The position numbers and the translations under genes were made by a program. Shown here one piece after another: positions 57,770 through 64,000 of a DNA stretch of 64,000 bases. The stretch spans positions 62,001 through 126,000 of the forward strand of contig NZ_FOTQ01000005.1 of the NCBI RefSeq assembly GCF_900114635.1. Direction: 5' to 3'. Numbering within the stretch: the first letter of the stretch is position 1; each line of letters begins with the position of its first letter. A model generated the notes under the pieces. It did not search any database, was not told where the DNA came from, and saw only the letters and a list, made by a program, of their open reading frames with translations. The DNA comes from Shimia aestuarii. Its GTDB lineage: Bacteria > Pseudomonadota > Alphaproteobacteria > Rhodobacterales > Rhodobacteraceae.

Positions 57770-57954
57770 TTGCGCCTCCGACCTCAAGAGTTTCCCCAAG
57801 AGTTACGCCGCCTGCCACCATGAAATTGCCGGATTGCGACACTTCTCGTCGCCAGCCCACAAGCCGCAAACAATATTCGACTTGCCCGTTCTCATTGGCC
57901 ACAGTCACCCAATTGCACGCTCCGATGCCCCTTCCTGCCAAACAGGCTCATTCG

Positions 57955-57975
57955 AAACGACACCCATTGTCGTTT
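57955..57975. promoter_or_regulatory. Inverted repeat between the two dehydrogenase genes
   Basis: AAACGAC (57955-57961) and GTCGTTT (57969-57975) flank a 7-bp spacer in the 268-bp divergent gap. Placement suggests a shared operator; the regulator is not visible nearby. Confidence 0.5.
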
Positions 57976-58037
57976 TCAGACTTGCCGCACGGTCCACTTT
58001 GGCCGTTTCATGATCAAAACCATCCCGGAGGTCTCCC

Positions 58038-60455
58038 ATGCAAACCACCACAAGAGTGGCCGTGATCGGCGGCGGCGTTGTCGGCTGTTCCGTGCTCTAT
58101 CACCTCACGAAACTCGGCTGGTCCGATGTCATGCTGCTCGAACGCTCCGAGCTGACATCAGGTTCAACATGGCATGCGGCGGGCGGGTTCCACACCCTGA
58201 ATGGCGACACCAACATGGCCGCACTTCAAGGCTACACGATCCGCCTCTACAAGGAACTGGAAGACATCACCGGCATGTCTTGCGGCCTGCACCATGTCGG
58301 TGGTGTGACGCTGGCCGACAACCAGGATCGCTTCGATATGCTTGTTGCCGAGCGGGCCAAACACCGCTTCATGGGGCTCGAAACCGAGATCGTCACCCCC
58401 GAGGAAATCCGCAAAATTGCCCCTGTCACCAATACGGACGGCATCATCGGCGGGCTTTATGATCCGCTCGACGGCCACCTTGATCCCTCCGGCACGACCC
58501 ATGCCTATGCCAAGGCCGCCCGCATGGGCGGCGCCACGATCCAGACCCACACCAAGGTGATCGAAACGAACCAACGCAGCGACGGCACCTGGGATATCGT
58601 CACCGACAAGGGAACGATCCACGCCGAACACGTAGTCAACGCCGCGGGCCTGTGGGCGCGTGAAGTGGGTGCAATGGCCGGAATCTACTTTCCCCTGCAC
58701 CCAATGGAACACCAGTATATCGTTACCGATGAAATCCCGATGATCGCCGAGATCATCGACGCGGGCGGCGAACACCCCCATGTGATGGACCCGGCCGGTG
58801 AAAGCTATCTTCGGCAAGAGGGGCGCGGCCTCTGTATCGGCTTTTACGAGCAACCCTGCCGTCCCTGGGCGGTCGACGGCACGCCCTGGGATTTCGGCCA
58901 TGAGCTGCTGCCGGATGATTTCGACAAGATCGAAGACAGCATCGCCTTCGCCTACAAACGCTTCCCCGCTTTGGAAAAAGCCGGCGTCAAATCCGTCATC
59001 CACGGCCCTTTCACCTTTGCCCCGGACGGCAACCCGTTGGTCGGTCCCGTACATGGCATGCGCAACTATTGGTCCGCCTGCGCCGTCATGGCCGGCTTCA
59101 GCCAGGGCGGTGGCGTCGGTTTGATGCTTGCGCAATGGATGGTCGAAGGCGAATGCGAACGCGACACCTTCGCCATGGACTGCGCCCGGTTCGGAGACTG
59201 GATCACCCCCGGCTACACGCGCCCAAAAGTGATCGAGAACTACCAGAAACGCTTCTCTGTCTCCTATCCCAACGAAGAACTCCCTGCCGCGCGGCCTTTC
59301 CGTCAAACCCCCATGTATGATGTCTTCGACCGCATGGGCGCCGTTTGGGGCCATCAATACGGGCTCGAAGTAGTGAATTATTTTGCAGAAGGGGGCGAAC
59401 CGCGTTTTGAAACTCCGTCGTTCCGCCGCTCCAACGCCTTTGCCGCCACCGCGCGCGAAGTCTCGGCCGTGCGAAATGGCGTGGGCATCAACGAAGTGCA
59501 CAATTTCGGCAAATACCTCGTTACCGGCCCCGATGCCCGCAACTGGCTGGATCACATCATGGCAGGCCGCATCCCGAAACCGGGCCGCCTGTCGCTCACA
59601 CCGATGCTCTCAGCCAAAGGCCGCCTGATCGGGGATTTCACAGTGTCCTGCCTCAGCGATGAAGCCTTCCAACTGACCGCATCTTACGGCAGCCAAGCGT
59701 ATCACATGCGCTGGTTCGAACAGAACGAGGCCGATGGCGTCAAAGTCGAAAACATCTCCGACCGTCTCAACGGCTTCCAGATCGCGGGCCCCAAGGCACG
59801 CGAAGTTCTGCAAGCTTGTACCCGTACGGACATGTCCGACATGCGCTTCATGGACCTGCGTCACCTTACGGTGGGCATGGTCGACTGCCTCGTGCAACGT
59901 GTCAGCTACACCGGCGATCTCGGTTTTGAAATCTACTGCGATCCGATGGCCCAACGCAGCCTTTGGGACACACTCTGGTCCGCAGGCGAACCCCTTGGCA
60001 TGAAGCCCTTTGGCATGCGGGCAATGATGTCGTTGCGCCTCGACAAGTTCTTCGGCTCATGGCTCAGCGAATTCTCTCCCGACTACACGGCAGCAGAAAC
60101 CGGACTGGACCGGTTCATCTCTTTCGCCAAGAAAACTGACTTTGTCGGTCGCGCCGCTGCCGAAGCAGAGCGCGAAAACGGACCCGCGCGCAATCTATGT
60201 GCCTTCGTGGTTGATGCCGACGATGCAGACGTCAACGCCTATGAACCCATCTGGCTTGACGGTTCAGTGGTTGGTTTCTGCACCTCCGGCGGCTACAGCC
60301 ACCACGCGCAGAAATCCATCGCCATGGGCTTCGTGCCCACGTCACAGGCCAAAGCCGGGTTGGAGGTTGAAATCGAAATCCTCGGCGCCATGCGCAACGC
60401 TACGCTGATCACCGACCCGCTATTTGATTCCGACGGCGCCCGGATGCGGGGCTAA
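58038..60455 (+). CDS. FAD-dependent dehydrogenase with GcvT domain, paralogue 2
   Basis: An 805-residue paralogue of the divergent gene. The FAD loop VIGGGVVGCSVLYHLTKLGW and the covalent-flavin motif ELTSGSTWHAAGGFH are nearly identical to those of the neighbour (shown in part), whereas later parts differ. The C-terminal GcvT domains include the segments RVSYTGDLGFEIYCD and MSLRLDKFFGSWLSEFSPD. It probably acts on a related methylated amine such as dimethylglycine or sarcosine. The ATG has CCCGGAGG upstream. Confidence 0.88.
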   Translation: MQTTTRVAVIGGGVVGCSVLYHLTKLGWSDVMLLERSELTSGSTWHAAGGFHTLNGDTNMAALQGYTIRLYKELEDITGMSCGLHHVGGVTLADNQDRFDMLVAERAKHRFMGLETEIVTPEEIRKIAPVTNTDGIIGGLYDPLDGHLDPSGTTHAYAKAARMGGATIQTHTKVIETNQRSDGTWDIVTDKGTIHAEHVVNAAGLWAREVGAMAGIYFPLHPMEHQYIVTDEIPMIAEIIDAGGEHPHVMDPAGESYLRQEGRGLCIGFYEQPCRPWAVDGTPWDFGHELLPDDFDKIEDSIAFAYKRFPALEKAGVKSVIHGPFTFAPDGNPLVGPVHGMRNYWSACAVMAGFSQGGGVGLMLAQWMVEGECERDTFAMDCARFGDWITPGYTRPKVIENYQKRFSVSYPNEELPAARPFRQTPMYDVFDRMGAVWGHQYGLEVVNYFAEGGEPRFETPSFRRSNAFAATAREVSAVRNGVGINEVHNFGKYLVTGPDARNWLDHIMAGRIPKPGRLSLTPMLSAKGRLIGDFTVSCLSDEAFQLTASYGSQAYHMRWFEQNEADGVKVENISDRLNGFQIAGPKAREVLQACTRTDMSDMRFMDLRHLTVGMVDCLVQRVSYTGDLGFEIYCDPMAQRSLWDTLWSAGEPLGMKPFGMRAMMSLRLDKFFGSWLSEFSPDYTAAETGLDRFISFAKKTDFVGRAAAEAERENGPARNLCAFVVDADDADVNAYEPIWLDGSVVGFCTSGGYSHHAQKSIAMGFVPTSQAKAGLEVEIEILGAMRNATLITDPLFDSDGARMRG

Positions 60456-60461
60456 TCCGCT

Positions 60462-60494
60462 CTTCATTTTGCCCAAAATACTCCCGCCGGAGGC
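60462..60494 (-). repeat. Dispersed intergenic element, copy 4
   Basis: On the minus strand it reads GCCTCCGGCGGGAGTATTTT then GGGCAAAATGAAG. The CTCCGGCGGGAG hairpin with following TATTTT looks like a terminator on that strand. It lies between the dehydrogenase paralogue 2 and the MocA-like gene, both on the plus strand. Confidence 0.5.
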
Positions 60495-60538
60495 ATCCAC
60501 CCCTTGCCTCCGGCGCAACACAGGCCAATCATGCTTAC

Positions 60539-61126
60539 ATGCTGACCATCCTGCTCCTAGCCGCCGGACGTTCCTCGCGCATGCGTGGCGCGGACAAGCT
60601 GTTGCAGGACGTCAACGGAACACCGCAGATAGCAACCATGGCCAAACGGGCGCAGGCCACCGGTTGTCCCGTCGCGGTCTGCCTGCCACCCGAACCCGGT
60701 GAACGGCACGCCGCTCTGTCGGGCCTTCCGGTCTTGCGGGTGCCTGTCGATGACGCCGATCTCGGCATGGCTCATTCCATACGCGCCGGGATCGCTGCCC
60801 TGCCCGCTGACTGCACCGCCGCGCTGATCCTGCCCGCGGATATGCCTGAGATCACCAGAGACGACCTCATGACCATGATCGAAGCCCATAACGCTGCGCC
60901 CACCGCGCTGCTGCAAGCCACCAGCGCCGACGGCATCCCCGGTCATCCGGTGATCTTTCCCGAAAACTGTTTTGGCGCGCTGAAGCGGATCAGCGGCGAC
61001 ACCGGCGCCAGACCCGTGCTGCGCCGCTTTCAGGGAGAGACACAGATGATCCCCCTGCCCGGCACCCACGCCCTGACTGATCTCGACACCCCCGAAGACT
61101 GGGCCGCGTGGCGCGCGCGGCCCTAG
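60539..61126 (+). CDS. MocA-type nucleotidyltransferase
   Basis: A 195-residue protein of the MobA/MocA family, which joins CTP (or GTP) to molybdopterin to form the dinucleotide cofactor. The nucleotide motif is LLLAAGRSSRMRGADKLL at the N-terminus and the metal Asp lies in LILPADMPEI, with GIPGHPVIFPENCFG. MocA (cytidylyl) is favoured over MobA by the sequence, but the substrate is not proven. It converges on the CHAT gene with a shared CTAG at 61123-61126. Confidence 0.85.
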   Translation: MLTILLLAAGRSSRMRGADKLLQDVNGTPQIATMAKRAQATGCPVAVCLPPEPGERHAALSGLPVLRVPVDDADLGMAHSIRAGIAALPADCTAALILPADMPEITRDDLMTMIEAHNAAPTALLQATSADGIPGHPVIFPENCFGALKRISGDTGARPVLRRFQGETQMIPLPGTHALTDLDTPEDWAAWRARP

Positions 61127-64000
61127 GGTTTGCCAAACAGGGCCATCCCCGCCCAATAGCCGGGCCGTGCATGTTTGCCTCCCGCTTCGATCATGCCCCG
61201 CTGCGCGGCGCGCAAGGCCGCCGCATTGCCTTCTCCTTCCATCTTGGAACTGTAGAAAGACTCGGCAAGCGTGCGTGTCGCGGCATCATCCACCTGCCAC
61301 AGCGTCGCAATCACCGCCGGCGCCCCGGCATGCGCAAAGGCATGGGCAATCGTCCTGTATTCGAGTCCATCGGTCCCCAACCCACTTTCACATGCGGACA
61401 GGAACACGAGTTCCGCTTCCTGCATGGGAAGGGTCATGATCTGGGGAATGCTCATCCGCGTGTTGTCGGCCAGAAGAAGATAACTGTCCTTGGGCGAGCG
61501 ATGATCCAGCTTACCATGCATCGCCAAATGCACGAACCGCGCATCCCCGGCATAGTCGAGCAATTCTTCGTAGGTTGCCTCCTCTCCAATCCTGAGTTCG
61601 ACAATGTCTTCGCTCAGGATCTCGGCAATCTGTTCGGCCTCTTCGCGCGCGTGGGGAAGGCTTCCGTCAGGGTCACCAAACACCACATGTGAGAACGCCG
61701 CCGACGGCACCGCGTCTATCATCATGTCGACCGCGTAAAGGCTGGGCGCGGTGGCTAGATCGAAATGCGAAACCGCATATTGTGGCCCCTGCTCCGTGAT
61801 CTCGCGCACCAGCGCGGCAAAGGGCAAATAGGCCAGCGCTCCGTTGGGCGAAACCACCAGCGTCGTTCCGTCTGGAACGTCATGCTCGATTGGACGCAAC
61901 AGCGCTTCGTAAAGCCAGTGCAGCCCCGCCTCGAGCGCAGCGGCACCGGTCTCAACTGTCGCAACCGCCGCCGCCGTGTCTTCCAGAGATTCTGCAGCGC
62001 GCGGTGCGTCCTCGGTGCTGGCGGCCTTGCCGACCTTGGTGCCAAAGCCACGCAACTGCCCCCGCGCCTGCGCCGCCATCGCCCCAACGACGCTTTTGAC
62101 CTGTGCCTCCAGGTCGCGCTTGGAGAGGGTCACGGTCTTGAGAACGGCCCCCTGCGCCCCCACAAGGTTGATGTAAAGGGCTTCGTCCGTGGGCAGGTAT
62201 TGCGCCACCATCACGTCATCAGGCAAACGCTGACCAAGCGCGCGCAGGTCCAGAGGATTGAGCTGCAACATGTTGAACAATGCCGGCTGGTCCCTTTCCA
62301 GACGTGCCAGTATTGCAATGTCGCGCTGGCGCGCCTTGAGTAGCTTTTTCTCGATCTTGCTCGCCTGCGGCGCGCCCGAAGCCTGCGCCTGGGTCAGCTG
62401 TTCCTCCAAGGCCACGATCTGTTTGCGTGACTTTCGGAACGCCGTGGCAACCTTGCCTGCCTCACTGTCCTCGGGAAGCGCGTCCAGCAGGATATCGTTG
62501 ACCTTCTGCATCTGGTCCTGCTCCAAAGCAGAAAAGGCATAATCCCCCCGCTGCTCCGAAATCAGGAAAGACTCGGCCCCAGCGCCCTCCGGGTCATAGA
62601 TCGTGAGCCCGAAATCCGTCCCAACATAGACCCGGCCTCGCGGATCGGTCTCGATCGCATGCACCGTGCGCGCACCGTAATTGGCCAGGTCAGCGCGCGG
62701 CAAAATCCAGTTCAGGCGATCCGCGTGGAACCAGGTCCCCGCCTTGTAGGCCACCACGCCACCTGCCGAACCAAACAACCAAAGGTCCTTGCCCAATCGC
62801 GCCCCCTCAGTGCCCAGATACAACGCGGGCTGCACGTCCTTCAAAGCAAGATAGGAACTGTCCTCGATCCGGTCGTACTCATCCAACGCCCCCTTGCGCA
62901 ACCGGGCGAACCCGCTCGCGGTGCCCGCAATCGAGAGATCATTATCAATTCGCGTCAAACTGCGCATGAACCAGCTGCCCAGAACATCCACATCGGCCTT
63001 CACGAACTGATCACCCCGAAGCTCGAACAGTCCCCCGATCATGTTGCGGTTGCGATAGGTACGATGCCCCTCGTTCGACGCCACCAAGAGAATGCGTCCA
63101 TCCGCATGTTCGTGAATCGCGTACAACATGTCTGATCGCACCGGATAATCAGGGTCATTCAGGAACATCGAAAATTCCCGTATGTCCTCACCCTCGCGCC
63201 ACCGGAAGACGCTCGCTCCCGCCACGGCCCAGATCGTGCCGTCGCTTGCCGCCAGTATGTCCTGGATTTCGGCATATCGCGGACCATCCGGCCCGGTCTG
63301 CTCTGCCGAGAACAATTCTCTTGGGCTAAGGGAACCGCGATCGAACCGCAATACTGTCAGGTCATCATGCGTGATCAGCGAACCATCCGGGGCCAGTTCC
63401 AGAATGCGGGCATTCACGCCGGAAAAATACTCTGCCTCCGCGCTGTCATCGGCATGATCCACCACGTCGATCCCGTGTTCCAGCGCGACGTACGTCACCC
63501 CAAGCTCAGGATCGCTGAGCAGGTCGTGCACCCGCGAAGCCGTTGCATAAGTGGCCTGCCCGCGCACGATCCCGGCGACCCCTTGCGACGTGATCATGTA
63601 AAGCCGACCATCACGTTCATGGGCTTTCTCGATGCCCACGGGTCGATCTGCTCCGGGCTGGGAAAAACTCTCGAACACCCCGTCGCCCATGACGGCCCCG
63701 CCCCGATCCGTCAGAACCGCCAACGCTGTTTCGTGTTCATCAAGCGCCACCCTTGTAAGGCCAAAGGGAGCATCGCTGGCTTCGATGGTTTCCTGCCCCT
63801 CAACAATGCGGGTTTCAAGCAACTCCGTCGCGGAATTGTCCCAGGGCGCCTCCAGCAAGGTATCGCCACGAAGAACAAAAAGCCGCTCCGACCATTTGTC
63901 CCCCAAGACGTCACGGACATGAAAGTTGGTCAATGTGCGGCGGGTGTCGTCTGACTGCCACCACATCCCGTCGCGCCCCATTGCCAACCAACCGCCGTCA
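61123..64000 (-). CDS. CHAT-protease domain protein with propeller sensor, 5' end outside window
   Basis: A protein with at least 958 visible residues. The frame stays open to the window edge, so the N-terminus is missing. The first ~520 residues have WD/ligand-binding-like propeller repeats of the type seen in two-component regulator sensor domains (DGRILLVASNEG, RGRVYVGTDFGLTIYDPEG). A coiled coil (QIVALEEQLTQAQ, ~540) follows. The C-terminal CHAT caspase-like peptidase has FVHLAMHGKLD (His at 61516-61518) and VFLSACESGLG (Cys at 61390-61392), the catalytic dyad. Substrate and partner are unknown. The stop shares CTAG with the MocA-like gene. Confidence 0.85.
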   Translation of the reverse strand, partial: DGGWLAMGRDGMWWQSDDTRRTLTNFHVRDVLGDKWSERLFVLRGDTLLEAPWDNSATELLETRIVEGQETIEASDAPFGLTRVALDEHETALAVLTDRGGAVMGDGVFESFSQPGADRPVGIEKAHERDGRLYMITSQGVAGIVRGQATYATASRVHDLLSDPELGVTYVALEHGIDVVDHADDSAEAEYFSGVNARILELAPDGSLITHDDLTVLRFDRGSLSPRELFSAEQTGPDGPRYAEIQDILAASDGTIWAVAGASVFRWREGEDIREFSMFLNDPDYPVRSDMLYAIHEHADGRILLVASNEGHRTYRNRNMIGGLFELRGDQFVKADVDVLGSWFMRSLTRIDNDLSIAGTASGFARLRKGALDEYDRIEDSSYLALKDVQPALYLGTEGARLGKDLWLFGSAGGVVAYKAGTWFHADRLNWILPRADLANYGARTVHAIETDPRGRVYVGTDFGLTIYDPEGAGAESFLISEQRGDYAFSALEQDQMQKVNDILLDALPEDSEAGKVATAFRKSRKQIVALEEQLTQAQASGAPQASKIEKKLLKARQRDIAILARLERDQPALFNMLQLNPLDLRALGQRLPDDVMVAQYLPTDEALYINLVGAQGAVLKTVTLSKRDLEAQVKSVVGAMAAQARGQLRGFGTKVGKAASTEDAPRAAESLEDTAAAVATVETGAAALEAGLHWLYEALLRPIEHDVPDGTTLVVSPNGALAYLPFAALVREITEQGPQYAVSHFDLATAPSLYAVDMMIDAVPSAAFSHVVFGDPDGSLPHAREEAEQIAEILSEDIVELRIGEEATYEELLDYAGDARFVHLAMHGKLDHRSPKDSYLLLADNTRMSIPQIMTLPMQEAELVFLSACESGLGTDGLEYRTIAHAFAHAGAPAVIATLWQVDDAATRTLAESFYSSKMEGEGNAAALRAAQRGMIEAGGKHARPGYWAGMALFGKP

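Overview
The window comes from a GC-rich alphaproteobacterial chromosome, most likely a marine Rhodobacterales (Roseobacter-group) species. This is inferred from several signs. The gene families are typical of that group: CckA, a Fur/Mur protein without the CxxC pair, DUF4167, Usg, and an orphan RACo-type corrinoid activator. recA is preceded by the alphaproteobacterial SOS box GTTC-N7-GTTC, cckA by a CtrA-type TTAA-N7-TTAA site, and zwf-pgl-pgi form an Entner-Doudoroff-type operon. The DNA is almost all core chromosome. I see no insertion sequence, prophage, CRISPR array or integrase.

Layout. 1-11000: end of a small membrane protein gene, then the leftward block recA-MOSC-alaS-DUF1330, a sulfotransferase gene running tail to tail into cckA, and guaB followed by an RsmB-type methyltransferase. 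11000-20500: a ferredoxin/ASKHA corrinoid activator, tRNA-Gly(CCC), zwf-pgl-pgi, a radical SAM protein, DUF2855, a SYLF protein and usg. 20500-35600: gyrA, a MAPEG protein, the trmJ-ctaA-M32 peptidase block, TfoX and ThiE-like genes, a divergent HupE/DUF4198 pair, psuK-psuG, DUF502, and bdhA with a patatin. 35600-47900: a probable small RNA, an oligopeptide-type binding protein, rsmA, prfA-prmC-DUF4167, small envelope proteins, agmatinase, an M20 hydrolase, mazG, an iron-binding protein, a nucleoside hydrolase and a GNAT enzyme. 48000-64000: selO, an EamA transporter, an endonuclease/exonuclease/phosphatase-family protein, a CPA1 antiporter, PhzF, a DEAD-box helicase, fur/mur, two divergent FAD-GcvT dehydrogenase paralogues, a MocA-like gene, and a large CHAT-protease/propeller protein cut by the window end.

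Shared logic. Several circuits can be read from the sequence. recA carries an SOS operator. cckA carries a site for CtrA, the regulator its phosphorelay controls. The fbpA-like gene has a Fur/Mur-like palindrome over its predicted start of transcription, and a Fur/Mur gene lies 9 kb away. speB has an 18-bp perfect palindrome over its -10 region. zwf has a GTTAGCGCTAAC operator. Genes are tightly packed: divergent genes share start codons at 30193-30196, and three convergent pairs share stop codons.

The least explained items are: an exactly 11-bp-periodic repeat (about four ATACCGACG units) at two intergenic sites 33 kb apart; a predicted ~75-nt minus-strand small RNA at about 35641-35715 with promoter, two hairpins and terminator; a small dispersed intergenic element (five copies); and the CHAT/propeller protein at the right edge.
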